From assembly GCA_031284015.1 (NCBI GenBank), contig JAITAS010000012.1:1-32471 (forward strand): 32,471 bases of DNA, given 5' to 3'. The DNA comes from Puniceicoccales bacterium. GTDB lineage: Bacteria; Verrucomicrobiota; Verrucomicrobiia; Opitutales; JAIRKQ01. The position numbers were made by a program, and so were the translations under genes. Of the stretch, positions 1-8,082 are shown piece after piece. Under the pieces are notes generated by a model, which saw only the letters and a list, made by a program, of their open reading frames with translations, made no database searches and was not told where the DNA came from. The first letter of the stretch is position 1; each line of letters opens with the position of its first letter.

Positions 1-156
1 CATAAAACAGATGATCCGCCGATTGTAATTTGGAACCACGACATGGGACTCGAGCACAGAGTAGTGTTCGTTGCTAACAACTTTGAAGAGTTCGTTGGCA
101 TGTTGTACGAATCGGAGGACGCAAAAGAGGACAGAAAGAACTGGAAGGGCTGGTAA
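1..156 (+). CDS. SMI1/KNR4 (SUKH)-like protein, C-terminal end only
   Basis: The window opens inside an open frame of 51 codons that ends at the TAA at 154-156. The readable protein starts HKTDDPPIVIWNHD and later has FVANNFEEFVGMLY. A strand ending in a 'WNHD'-type turn, followed by a short helix with 'xxFEEFL', is what the C-terminal half of SUKH/SMI1-KNR4 domains usually looks like. Known members of that superfamily are often immunity proteins for contact-dependent or polymorphic toxins, and others are general scaffold proteins. The N-terminal half lies outside the window, so neither length nor start can be judged. The assignment rests on a short C-terminal pattern and could be wrong; no partner toxin is visible here. 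Confidence 0.5.
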   Translation, partial: HKTDDPPIVIWNHDMGLEHRVVFVANNFEEFVGMLYESEDAKEDRKNWKGW

Positions 157-566
157 TTCTTGCGATTTTCGCGAATAGCGTCAGTAATTGTCAAAAACTC
201 CTATCGCCGAACAGGAAGCGGTGGAATTCGCAGAGACGGCGGTGTGGGCGATGGAAATGGGAGCTATTATAAATGGCGAGAATAATAGTAGTTTCCGTTG
301 AAGGACACAAATTGTACAGCAATGCTCATCATGCACGTATTTTCGGGTGTCACTTATTTAACGTTGACAGCGACCATGCCGCAAGGCCACTTGGCGACTT
401 ATTACCAAAATCTCACGAGCGTTCCAGAACGGGCGTAGGAACGTATACTGCCGGATGTCCTTTTTTTAATGATTACCAACGCGAATGTTTAACGATGTTA
501 AATGGGTTGAATTTGGAAGTGGTTGGCGTATTGGCAGCGGCAATTGATCGGGGAGAGACATATGTA
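157..566. other. Gene-poor gap between the SUKH-like fragment and the secreted-protein gene
   Basis: About 410 bases separate the stop of the SUKH-like fragment from the stop of the minus-strand secreted-protein gene. A plus-strand open frame begins at 273 and runs far into the antisense of that gene. Its first hundred residues resemble nothing I know, it has only a weak ribosome binding site, and its long extension is explained by the stop-poor GC-rich block. I see no RNA gene, no convincing hairpin terminator and no repeat here. Confidence 0.5.
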
Positions 567-1427
567 CTAGCCGGAAACAACTGGGAGAAATCGCTCTCTG
601 CCAAGTATACAGAAATAGGCGTGGGGAAATTTCAAACCGAAGAAGTATCCGATGAGGAGCAGAATCCCAATAATGGCACTGAAGATGTTCATGGTGCCGG
701 TGCCGTCGCTTTGATGTCCACCGCTGGCGATGGAGTCTTCCGTCTCACAGGTGGCATCTTCCCGCTGGGGACCGAGTGTACGGGCACGGCCGATGTTCAA
801 TTGGAAATTCGGTCCCAGGGAGATGGCACGGGCATAGGTCCCGTTTCCCTGGTCAGCGGCAAGGGTCATGGCGGCCTGGCCAGCGGACTCCGCCACCGGC
901 GCATCCAGTTTCAGGGCGGCGATGTTGACCGTCGCTTCATCGGCATCACCGTTATTGAAATAGAAACGAAAGTTGGAGTTCCGATCGCCGCCCAGCGTAC
1001 CAAGGTAAATGGCTCCGGAATCTGGATGATACCCGGCGGTGGTCATGGTACCGCTGCCAAGGAATTCCACGGTCCAATCGTCAAAGGTCGAATCGCCATA
1101 GGTCTGCCCTGCGCCGAACAGCGCGGCGGAGGTGGAATTCCCGGAAGAGTTGCCGGACACGTCAATGCTAAGCATGCTACCGTCTTCCCCGGTAAATGGG
1201 TCGGTGAAACCGTTTGCCGGAACATTATCTCCCCCATCTTCCCCGTCGACGGAAAACGTTATCGTTGTGTCATCACCATCGCCTATTTGCAGCGGGGTGT
1301 CACGCACCGAAGGGGCTCCTAATGCCCCGCTAGGCAGCAGGCAAATGGCCCAACACGCCATACCGGCACAAATTCTCCGCCACCATAAAATACCTCCCCC
1401 ATTTGTCTTCGATTTGTGTCCATCCAT
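567..1427 (-). CDS. Secreted hypothetical protein with C-terminal hydrophobic segment
   Basis: This encodes 286 residues. The N terminus has a basic start, a hydrophobic stretch around residues 20-32 and a small-residue site near GALGA (about residue 38), a classic Sec signal peptide. The mature part is rich in Gly, Asp, Ser and Asn and looks like an extracellular beta-rich domain. A hydrophobic segment near residues 243-263 is followed by a short tail, so the protein may be anchored at its C terminus. It is not a proper PEP-CTERM signal: no PEP motif and no terminal Arg cluster. The start is supported by a strong AAGGAGG five to six bases upstream. The coding block is far richer in G+C than the rest of the window (44 of the 60 bases at 841-900 are G or C), which hints at transfer. 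The family is not recognised. The last 60 residues look less ordered than the rest, so a frameshift cannot be excluded. Confidence 0.6.
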   Translation of the reverse strand: MDGHKSKTNGGGILWWRRICAGMACWAICLLPSGALGAPSVRDTPLQIGDGDDTTITFSVDGEDGGDNVPANGFTDPFTGEDGSMLSIDVSGNSSGNSTSAALFGAGQTYGDSTFDDWTVEFLGSGTMTTAGYHPDSGAIYLGTLGGDRNSNFRFYFNNGDADEATVNIAALKLDAPVAESAGQAAMTLAADQGNGTYARAISLGPNFQLNIGRARTLGPQREDATCETEDSIASGGHQSDGTGTMNIFSAIIGILLLIGYFFGLKFPHAYFCILGRERFLPVVSG

Positions 1428-1430
1428 TGG

Positions 1431-1457
1431 TCCCTCCTTATCCTACCCAGCGTAGGA
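1431..1457 (-). promoter_or_regulatory. Leader hairpin plus strong Shine-Dalgarno before the secreted-protein gene
   Basis: On the minus strand a perfect 6-bp hairpin (TCCTAC, loop GCTGG, GTAGGA; 1441-1457) is followed directly by TAAGGAGGG and then the ATG at 1427. The hairpin ends at the ribosome binding site, so it may protect the 5' end or tune ribosome access. A regulatory role is inference. Confidence 0.4.
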
Positions 1458-1758
1458 CCTTTTACTCCCTTTTTAAGTCTTTTTTGTAAATTTTTTACCC
1501 CGCCGCCGGAAAGCGTGATAAACAAATTCCCAGGCAATGGTGGTGTAATGGAGCAAAGGCATGGTCCCGGGAAAAACATATGGGCTTCCCAAACGTTTTC
1601 AGGTCATAGATGCCACCATCGTTGGTGAGGTCCGGTTTCGGTCTAAAAATGTATGGAATATCTGTTTGTAAATTTTGTAAATATTCACAATAAAGCGCAA
1701 GGACGTTTTGAAATTTTCAAAAGGTTAAGTAATGTTGCCGTTTATAATTGCACCAAAT
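1458..1758. other. Intergenic stretch downstream of the sctE-like gene
   Basis: Together with the leader hairpin, about 330 bases here hold no gene I can support. The short open frames on either strand match nothing known and have no good ribosome binding site. There is an inverted repeat at 1706-1722 (TTTTGAA, loop ATT, TTCAAAA) about 36 bases beyond the sctE-like stop. It lacks a clear T tract on the minus strand, so it is at best a weak terminator. The needle gene (sctF), which might be expected next, is not here. Confidence 0.45.
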
Positions 1759-1986
1759 TTAAAACTTTTCTATGGCATATTTTGCCTGTTGCAATGCCGT
1801 CTTAACCGCATTTAATCGATTAAATACATCATTGTCATCGTTGGTATCATGAATCATCCCATTAACTTCCGATTCATATTGCAAAAGTTTGTTTATCAAT
1901 TCTTTACGATAAATCCCAGATTTATCTTCCAGAAGATTTTTTTCCATATCTACAAGAATTGGACGCTCTTTTTTCCCTGAATCCAT
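1759..1986 (-). CDS. Small type III secretion protein, SctE-like (YscE/EscE/SsaE co-chaperone type)
   Basis: This is a 75-residue, charged, mostly helical protein (two predicted helices around residues 24-45 and 52-74, joined by a loop with DTNDDND). Size, helix-loop-helix shape and the ending LNAVKTALQQAKYAIEKF fit the EscE/YscE/SsaE co-chaperones, which hold the needle subunit before export. In chlamydiae the gene after the SctD homologue likewise encodes such a small protein. Only three bases separate its ATG from the sctD stop, so the two are surely cotranscribed, and a GGGGAG ribosome site lies inside the end of sctD. The alternative is a needle subunit (SctF), which has a similar length, but the usual needle signature is not obvious. 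The family call therefore leans on context. Confidence 0.55.
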   Translation of the reverse strand: MDSGKKERPILVDMEKNLLEDKSGIYRKELINKLLQYESEVNGMIHDTNDDNDVFNRLNAVKTALQQAKYAIEKF

Positions 1987-1989
1987 TGA

Positions 1990-3333
1990 TTACAACTCCC
2001 CAATTTTGAGGATAATTGTTTGATTTCCTTTTGTCAATACGATATTTTCCGGAGTTATATCTTTTATGGAATAACCGTTCGAAAGCGTTGCACCAACCAT
2101 GTATCTTGTCCCGTCTTTGAAGCCTATCCAATTTAATCCATTATCACTGATGGAAACGCTATTGACTTCACTCCCAAAATATTGCTGTTTGATAACTTCC
2201 GGATCGCTTATTTTCACAAAATTTTTTATTAAAATATCTTTGCCAAATGTCTTTTCTATTTGCAACTTTGCCAGCCGCCAATTTTCTTCTTCATCGGTGG
2301 ATACCAACCCTCCAATGGCTATGCCGTCGACCTGAGGAACAATGCCAATTTTCCCGGTTAATTTGTATTTTGCGATTATCGGTTTTACTAGGTTAAATGC
2401 TTTCGTCGGGAGAATCACTTCATCCTGTAGGTCAATGATTCCCATAACATCTTCAATTATTCGTTTACGAACCTTGCTCCATTTGTCTTTGTCATAGGCA
2501 TAGCCTGTTACTAGAAACACTCCATTGGAAACAGATTGCACTTTGGGATGCGATTCAATACCAGCTAGCAAAATATTAATTTCCGATAAAATTTTTTCTT
2601 CACTGTAGATCTTTTGTTTGATGGTGGGAGAGATAGACCTCAGCTTAGCACTCAAACTCGATAATTCGTTGTTGGATAAGGTATATCCTGCGGCAAGAAA
2701 CCCCATTGGAGTTTTATTGATGGTTACATCGCCAGCTAACCCATGCTCAGTAACCGCATTTTGGAGGAGAGTAAATACATCGGGCTTTTCGGGAACCTTG
2801 GCAGGATCTGAAAAGATGGAAATGAAAAATAGAAGGGAAGCAGCAAACCCAAATATTATCAAGGTAACCCCACCATATAACCACGACCGCTTGCCCTTAG
2901 TTTTGTTAATTGTTGTTGCGTTTGCAGAGATCTTATCGTCAACCACGACTTCTTTTTGTTCTTCATCGCCAACATCTTCCTCCCTAAGTTGGGGAGCATC
3001 TGCCGCTGATATGGCCGGCCATGCTTGATTGGCAGGCCCAATGACGATATGGGTCGAGCCAATTGTGATAAACTGAAATTCTTCAATGGTAATCGCTTCA
3101 TCTTTGACTAATTTGCCGTCGACAAACACTTTACTATTCAATGGTTTAAGTTTAATCCCTTCCGCGGAAAAAGTAATTTCAATGTGTCTTGGTTCAATAA
3201 ATGAATCCGACAATACAACATCGCTGTCATTACTACTCCCCACCACCACCGTTTCATACCCGAAAACGGTCTCAGCTCCCTGATGGTTCCCCGAAAGGAT
3301 TTTTAATAAAAATTCAGAGTCTTCTTTCTTCAT
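1990..3333 (-). CDS. sctD: Type III secretion inner-membrane ring protein SctD (YscD/CdsD family)
   Basis: SctD forms the outer of the two inner-membrane rings of the injectisome. The 447 residues show its standard order. A cytoplasmic forkhead-associated-like domain at about 8-100 has a VVVGSSNDSDVVLSD core and the EPRHIEI strand. An acidic linker follows, then one membrane segment at about 151-173 (WLYGGVTLIIFGFAASLLFF). The periplasmic part carries ring-building repeats, one seen as LTGKIGIVPQVDGIAIGGLV. The C-terminal module has FKDGTRYMVGATLSNGYSI, typical of YscD proteins. The length is in the family range (YscD about 420). The start is the ATG at 3333; no strong ribosome site precedes it. 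The only neighbours that fit the apparatus are the SctE-like gene downstream and possibly the small CBM20-like gene upstream; no other T3SS gene is present in the window. Confidence 0.88.
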   Translation of the reverse strand: MKKEDSEFLLKILSGNHQGAETVFGYETVVVGSSNDSDVVLSDSFIEPRHIEITFSAEGIKLKPLNSKVFVDGKLVKDEAITIEEFQFITIGSTHIVIGPANQAWPAISAADAPQLREEDVGDEEQKEVVVDDKISANATTINKTKGKRSWLYGGVTLIIFGFAASLLFFISIFSDPAKVPEKPDVFTLLQNAVTEHGLAGDVTINKTPMGFLAAGYTLSNNELSSLSAKLRSISPTIKQKIYSEEKILSEINILLAGIESHPKVQSVSNGVFLVTGYAYDKDKWSKVRKRIIEDVMGIIDLQDEVILPTKAFNLVKPIIAKYKLTGKIGIVPQVDGIAIGGLVSTDEEENWRLAKLQIEKTFGKDILIKNFVKISDPEVIKQQYFGSEVNSVSISDNGLNWIGFKDGTRYMVGATLSNGYSIKDITPENIVLTKGNQTIILKIGEL

Positions 3334-3399
3334 TACGAGCTGTTTATATATTGTTTTACTTTTAAAAAATCAAACTTTATCCCAAATGATCTTCGTTGT

Positions 3400-3720
3400 T
3401 TAAAAAGTCGGACAAATTTTATTATTTTTGTTGCTCGCGGTATAATTTTCGCCCATTGACCAAATTTCGTCATTTATCAGTACTTTAAATTCAAAATTTA
3501 TTTTGGATGGTGCATTTTTACATTCCCACTGCCAACGGTCATCATTTATATATTTCATTGCTATTCCTTTATCCCAGGATAGCCCACAACCATCCCCACG
3601 AATATACAAACGGTTGCCAAAACCAATATTGGCTTCGGCAGTAACTAATAATGCTTTGCTATTTTGTTTGGAAATACCTATGATTGACTTTTCTGCCGTA
3701 TTCGGTTTAGACTTGCTCAT
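3400..3720 (-). CDS. Small CBM20-like beta-sandwich protein
   Basis: From the ATG at 3720 the product has 106 residues. After about 20 polar residues there is one domain: VTAEANIGFGNRLYIRGDG, then GLSWDKGIAMKYINDDRWQWEC and FEFKVLINDEIWSMGENY. The order 'F/V-x-V-G-x-N-x-L-x-I-R-G-x-G ... W-x-x-G ... W-x-W ... FKVLIND-x-x-W-x-x-G-x-N' is that of starch-binding-like (CBM20/AMPK-glycogen-binding-like) sandwiches. Small stand-alone versions occur in Verrucomicrobia. No signal peptide is seen. The frame is open further upstream to 3774 (124 residues), but AAGGGA before the 3720 ATG favours the shorter form. It is probably transcribed with sctD, 66 bases downstream. Whether it binds glycogen, a protein or something else cannot be said. 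Confidence 0.6.
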   Translation of the reverse strand: MSKSKPNTAEKSIIGISKQNSKALLVTAEANIGFGNRLYIRGDGCGLSWDKGIAMKYINDDRWQWECKNAPSKINFEFKVLINDEIWSMGENYTASNKNNKICPTF

Positions 3721-3946
3721 ATTCGTTCCCTTTTCTGTAGCAAACTTTCTATTATCTGTTTTTGATGTATACATCGAATTATCCCCATTTTTATTCCAAA
3801 AAATCTTTCCAGAGAAATTTTCTATTTCCCTGTGAAAATACCATCTCCTATGTTAACACTTTTTAAGAAAAATAAAATGCTTTTTATTTTAAATTTTTGA
3901 CCGTTGGCCTTGACAAATTTTACCGTTAAAACCATTGTGTCATTCC

Positions 3947-4144
3947 ATGAAGTACATTGGGAAATTTGTGGCATACGGTATTTTACTCTTGCTGACATCG
4001 GCTTGTAGCAGTGTCAATAGTCCAAACCCGCAAAATTCACAGTTGCCATGGGCAAGGCCAACGAAGTGGGAGCAAAATCCTACCCTTCGTCTGGAAGATT
4101 TGTCGTATTCTAGTGGCCATAAAAGTGGTAGTAACGCTAAGTAG
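3947..4144 (+). CDS. Small putative lipoprotein
   Basis: This is 65 residues from the ATG at 3947. It begins MKYIGKFVAYGILLLLTSAC, a lipoprotein signal peptide with lipobox LTSAC and the modifiable Cys at residue 20. The remaining 45 residues are polar, rich in Ser, Asn and Pro, and have no recognisable domain. Its stop lies 34 bases before rsmI, so it probably leads a lipoprotein-rsmI-nusB transcript. A TTGACA at 3910-3915 could be a -35 box, but no good -10 follows at the right spacing. No family is recognised; it may be a small outer-membrane or periplasmic lipoprotein. Confidence 0.55.
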   Translation: MKYIGKFVAYGILLLLTSACSSVNSPNPQNSQLPWARPTKWEQNPTLRLEDLSYSSGHKSGSNAK

Positions 4145-4178
4145 GAATTTCAACTCATCGCAATCCGTTCTCATTAAA

Positions 4179-4883
4179 ATGTCAAAACTGGTAATAGTTC
4201 CAACTCCCATAGGGAATTTGGATGATATTTCAGCTAGAGCTATTGATGCGCTAGCTAGGTGTGACATTGTTCTCTGTGAAGACACGCGGGTATGTTCCAA
4301 ATTGTTGAATCATTTGAAAATGGATAAGAAAATGCTCCTCTACCGTGACGATAATGAAGAAAGGCAGGTCCCAAAAATAATAGATCTAATAGGGGAAGGA
4401 AATACGGTTTGTTTAACAAGCGATGCGGGGACTCCCGCGATAAGTGATCCGGGATATAGGATCGTAAATGCCTGCCGTAGGCGTAAAATTCCAATCGAAT
4501 CACTTCCGGGAGCCTGTGCACTCATTACTGCCTTGGCAGCGTCGGGATTGCCAAGTAATGGTTTTTTGTTTCTCGGATTTTTGCCGAACAAAACATCGGC
4601 TCGGACTAATATGTTCAAAAAATATATCGATTTCGATTATACTTTGATATTCTATGAATCCTGCCATAAGATTTTGAAATTTTTGAAAGATCTACAAAGT
4701 GTAATTGGGGCGACAAGGGTAATCTGTGTAGCCAGGGAAATGACAAAAATACACGAGATATTCCATGTGGGCGAAGTTGGTCAGATTTATGATGAAATTG
4801 CGGCGACATCCGTAAAGGGTGAATATGTTATAATAGTAGCCCCCCAACGATTCAAATTTAACCAGTGCTCCCTCGATTTATAA
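4179..4883 (+). CDS. rsmI: 16S rRNA (cytidine-2'-O)-methyltransferase RsmI
   Basis: RsmI uses S-adenosylmethionine to 2'-O-methylate C1402 of 16S rRNA in the decoding centre. The protein begins MSKLVIVPTPIGNLDDIS, the family's N-terminal signature. It continues with CEDTRVCSKLL, the GNTVCLTSDAGTPAISDPG loop, and PGACALITALAASGLPSNGFLFLGFLP, all diagnostic of the tetrapyrrole-methylase fold in RsmI. It is 234 residues, against 286 in E. coli, and stops soon after the second methylase lobe, so it lacks the C-terminal helical extension found in many relatives. The frame is open further upstream, but the ATG at 4179 matches the family start; there is no clear ribosome site. nusB follows 32 bases later. 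Confidence 0.9.
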   Translation: MSKLVIVPTPIGNLDDISARAIDALARCDIVLCEDTRVCSKLLNHLKMDKKMLLYRDDNEERQVPKIIDLIGEGNTVCLTSDAGTPAISDPGYRIVNACRRRKIPIESLPGACALITALAASGLPSNGFLFLGFLPNKTSARTNMFKKYIDFDYTLIFYESCHKILKFLKDLQSVIGATRVICVAREMTKIHEIFHVGEVGQIYDEIAATSVKGEYVIIVAPQRFKFNQCSLDL

Positions 4884-4915
4884 TTTTCTTGACCGTTGGT
4901 AGATATGACATAGCA

Positions 4916-5383
4916 ATGACGATCATGTTTCCAGAAGATATGCCTCGCAGGCGAAAAAATAGAATTTTCGCCGTACAATTCATGTATTCCTGGTCCATAA
5001 ACAAAAATGAAGAGCTTGTACAGATCGGTGACATCGTTGATGCCTTTATAAGTTCTTATTTTCCGGGGGAAAACGACCAATATAAATTCGGGAAAGAGCT
5101 TGCGGTGGGAGTTGTCGAAAACATTGATATCATCGATGATCTGATAAAAAAACATACCACCCATTGGTCTTTGGACAGAATAACAATCGTCGATCTAGCT
5201 ATTTTAAGGGTTGCCATATATGAAATGTTATTTCGGGACGACGTACCCCCCATAGTTGCCATGAATGAAGCTATAGACATTGGGAAAATCCTGTCGACGG
5301 ATGAATCCGGAAGATTTTTGAATGGGGTTTTGGATGGTGTTAAAAAGAAGCTAACTCGCCCGTTACGGGAAGCTGGAAGATAG
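4916..5383 (+). CDS. nusB: Transcription antitermination factor NusB
   Basis: NusB binds boxA RNA with ribosomal protein S10 (NusE) and helps RNA polymerase read through rRNA operons. The 155-residue all-helical protein shows PRRRKNRIFAVQFMYSW near the N terminus, matching the 'R..A...LY' start of NusB. The C-terminal half has the typical WSLDRITIVDLAILRVAIYE, then PPIVAMNEAIDIGK, and STDESGRFLNGVLDGV. These are the most conserved NusB blocks. The start is uncertain: ATG codons at 4916 and 4925 are both possible and neither has a good ribosome site. It is the last gene of the apparent lipoprotein-rsmI-nusB group and converges on mutS. Confidence 0.92.
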   Translation: MTIMFPEDMPRRRKNRIFAVQFMYSWSINKNEELVQIGDIVDAFISSYFPGENDQYKFGKELAVGVVENIDIIDDLIKKHTTHWSLDRITIVDLAILRVAIYEMLFRDDVPPIVAMNEAIDIGKILSTDESGRFLNGVLDGVKKKLTRPLREAGR

Positions 5384-5465
5384 TACCAATACTCGTCTCC
5401 ATCTGCCATTTTTAGCAAATATGAATCTTCCCCTGTTCGCCCAATTTTCGTGGGAACTGACTCTA

Positions 5466-5490
5466 GGATAAATTCAATGAATGTTTATCC
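5466..5490. terminator. Hairpin at the nusB/mutS convergent junction
   Basis: A perfect 7-bp inverted repeat (GGATAAA at 5466-5472 and TTTATCC at 5484-5490, 11-base loop) abuts the mutS stop codon and lies about 80 bases after nusB. Its position suggests it ends one or both transcripts. Neither strand has a clean U tract after the stem, so it is not a textbook intrinsic terminator. Confidence 0.35.
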
Positions 5491-8028
5491 TTAAAAAAGG
5501 GTAATTTGCGAATCTTCTCGAGAGGTGTAAGATTTTTTATGCCAAACATTTTTTATGAAAATGTTGCCTTCCTCTTCCAATTCCTTGAGCACATCTTTGG
5601 CACGGGAAATGACTTTGCCAGGAATGCCTGCCAGTTGAGCGACGTGGATTCCGTATGACTTATCGGCTGCTCCATCTAGAACTTTTCTCATAAAAATTAT
5701 TCCATCGTTCCATTCCTTAACTTCCATCTGGAAATTTTTCATGCGAGGAAGGGTTTGGGATAATTTTGTCAATTCATGGTAATGGGTAGCGAATAGTATT
5801 TTAGGTCCTCTACCTTCGTCCCTATGGAGATATTCGATAACCGCCCAGGCAATGCTCAATCCATCGTATGTGCTCGTACCGCGACCCACTTCATCCAAAA
5901 TTATTAGGCTAGAGTTTGTCATATTGTTCAAAATATTGGCGGTTTCTGACATTTCTAACATAAACGTTGAACGTCCACGGGATAGATCATCGCCGGATCC
6001 AATGCGTGAGAAAATTTTGTCTATAAGTGAAAGTTTGCATTTCTTGGCGGGAACCCAACAGCCAATGTGAGCCAATAGCACAATTAGGGCAACCTGACGA
6101 ATATAGGTAGACTTACCTGCCATGTTTGGTCCAGTAATCAAAGCGATCTGCACCTCATCATTTTTTAGCCGCAAATCATTGGGTATAAAGTTCGAAAGGT
6201 TTCCGCAAGTATCCGAATTCTCACGCTTTAGAATCTGTTCGATAACTGGGTGTCGACCATCTACGATTTCCAAACAATCTTCATTGACTATTTCTGGGCA
6301 ACAGTAGTGATACTCTTGGGATAATTCTGCCCACCCACAAAAAACGTCTAACTGAGCCAGTGCTTTGGAAGCCATCAGCAAATCCTGAAAATTTTCTAAT
6401 GTTCTGGCGACTAGTTTGTCGAAAATTTGCTCTTCCAGGGCGATGGACAAAGTTTGAGAATTTAAAATTTCTATCTCTTTCTTTTTTAGTTCATCCGTAG
6501 TATACCGTTCCGCGTTAACCGTCGTTTGTCGCCGAATATAACAGTTAGGGACGAGGTGCAGGTTGGATTTGGTTACTTCGATAAAATATCCAAAACCTCC
6601 GTTATATTTGACCTTTAGGCTTTTGATTCCCGTTTGCGATTGTTCCTTGCGTTCGAAATTATTGATCCAGGATTTGCAATTCGTCGATAGATTGCGATAT
6701 TCGTCGAGTTGAGCATCGTAGCCCGCTTTTATGTAGCCACCGGACAGTAGGTCGGTTGGCAAATTATCCCCCAAGGCAGACAGCAGAAGCCGTTTCAATT
6801 CATCGCATGTGTAAATTTGTTCGGAAAATTTTCTCAGTTCGGGAACTTTACTTGCTTCTAGAAAATTTTTTAGGGTAGGGAATTGCTCGATGGTTAACTT
6901 CACCGCACTTAGGTCCCGGGGATTTTTCATGTGATTTTGTAGGCGTGTCAAAATCCGTGATAGATCATGGGTATTTTTTAAACAATTTTTAACATTAAGC
7001 CGTAGGGCTTCATCTTCCCAAAATGCACGTACGCAATTTTGCCGTCCCATGATTTCATTCTTTTGCAAACTGGGTTCCATCAAAAACCTTTCCAATTGCC
7101 GAGCACCCGAGGGGGTTGTTGTGCGATCGATGGCATGTACGAGCGACCCAATTTTTTGACCAGAAACGGAATAAAAGATTTCCAAATTTTTGATCGTAGA
7201 ATTGTCGATTTGCACACATTCTTGCGGTTTATAGAGTCGAATTGACTTAACATTTTGTGGCTTTTGACGGAAATTCTCTTCGGCATAGTGAAGGAGTGCT
7301 CCGGCAGGGCCGAGAGCAGGATAATCATTGGAGGTTATTCCGTAGCCATCAAAGTTTAATACTCCCAAAATTTCTTTAGCAACGTTTGCACCGTGAACCT
7401 TGTCAAAATAAAATTCCGGCAGCTCCGACAACGTGCGTCCTTTGATCAGATCATTTAGAGATTCTCTAATATTTGTGTCCAGGCTTGGCCACTGGGATTG
7501 TGAATTTTCTGGAACTATGATTTCGGAGGGGTTCAAGGCAAAGGTAATGGGAAATAGCCTTCGGGGATCAGAAGATGTCGCAATTTGAAATTCCCCAGTC
7601 GATGCTTCCAACCATGCTATGGAAAATTCATGTTTTTTGATATTTATTGCCAGAATATATTTGTTTTGCTTGGCGTCCAGTTGGTGTTCTGCGAGTATGG
7701 TTCCTGGCGTAAGAATTCGCGCCAAGGATCGTTTTACGAGATACCCCGGTTTTGGGATACCAATTTGATCGCAGATAGCGATTTTGTACCCACGATTTAA
7801 AAGTTTATTTATATATGACGTAGCGGAATGGTAAGGCACTCCCGCCATCGGCATCGTTCCACGCCGAGTTAATGTTATTCCCAACAGACGTGCTCCAATT
7901 TCCGCGTCTTCATTAAACAGCTCATAAAAATCACCGAGATGGAAAAATAGTAGCGTTTTTTTCGGCAACGTTTTTTTGATTTCTAAATATTGCCGCATCA
8001 TGGGAGTTGATGATTGGTCATTTTGCAT
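5491..8028 (-). CDS. mutS: DNA mismatch repair protein MutS
   Basis: MutS recognises base mismatches and small loops and starts repair with MutL. From the ATG at 8028 it has 845 residues (E. coli 853). The mismatch-reading Phe-x-Glu is present in LGDFYELF (F34, E36). The connector, core and clamp regions follow. The ATPase has Walker A GPNMAGKST near residues 633-641, then SRIGSGDDLSRGRSTFMLEM, the Walker B stretch SSLIILDEVGRGTSTYDG and FATHYHELT. All catalytic motifs look intact. The frame can start eight codons earlier at a TTG, but the ATG fits the family better; the ribosome site is weak. mutL is not in the window. Confidence 0.96.
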   Translation of the reverse strand: MQNDQSSTPMMRQYLEIKKTLPKKTLLFFHLGDFYELFNEDAEIGARLLGITLTRRGTMPMAGVPYHSATSYINKLLNRGYKIAICDQIGIPKPGYLVKRSLARILTPGTILAEHQLDAKQNKYILAINIKKHEFSIAWLEASTGEFQIATSSDPRRLFPITFALNPSEIIVPENSQSQWPSLDTNIRESLNDLIKGRTLSELPEFYFDKVHGANVAKEILGVLNFDGYGITSNDYPALGPAGALLHYAEENFRQKPQNVKSIRLYKPQECVQIDNSTIKNLEIFYSVSGQKIGSLVHAIDRTTTPSGARQLERFLMEPSLQKNEIMGRQNCVRAFWEDEALRLNVKNCLKNTHDLSRILTRLQNHMKNPRDLSAVKLTIEQFPTLKNFLEASKVPELRKFSEQIYTCDELKRLLLSALGDNLPTDLLSGGYIKAGYDAQLDEYRNLSTNCKSWINNFERKEQSQTGIKSLKVKYNGGFGYFIEVTKSNLHLVPNCYIRRQTTVNAERYTTDELKKKEIEILNSQTLSIALEEQIFDKLVARTLENFQDLLMASKALAQLDVFCGWAELSQEYHYCCPEIVNEDCLEIVDGRHPVIEQILKRENSDTCGNLSNFIPNDLRLKNDEVQIALITGPNMAGKSTYIRQVALIVLLAHIGCWVPAKKCKLSLIDKIFSRIGSGDDLSRGRSTFMLEMSETANILNNMTNSSLIILDEVGRGTSTYDGLSIAWAVIEYLHRDEGRGPKILFATHYHELTKLSQTLPRMKNFQMEVKEWNDGIIFMRKVLDGAADKSYGIHVAQLAGIPGKVISRAKDVLKELEEEGNIFIKNVWHKKSYTSREDSQITLF

Positions 8029-8082
8029 CAATTTGTTCCAAAATATGGTCAACCATTTCGATTACAAATAAAATTTTGATAT

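Noticed and set aside
567-800. PEP-CTERM sorting signal or frameshift in the secreted protein
   Set aside because: A hydrophobic C-terminal segment exists, but there is no PEP motif and no Arg-rich tail. The two alternative frames either stop quickly or read as proline-rich text without a membrane helix, so no frameshift restores a signal.
273-1322. Plus-strand open frame of 349 codons antisense to the secreted-protein gene
   Set aside because: Most of it mirrors the GC-rich minus-strand gene, which has a signal peptide and a strong ribosome site. The plus-strand product has no signal, no known motif and a weak ribosome site.
1440-1758. A needle subunit gene (sctF) after the sctE-like gene
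   Set aside because: All frames in this gap are short and none shows the needle's helical pattern; only small unsupported frames are present.
3897-4899. Shared 11-mer TTGACCGTTGG before the lipoprotein and nusB genes
   Set aside because: Many 11-mers recur by chance in 32 kb of sequence, and no -10 box lies at a consistent distance from either copy.
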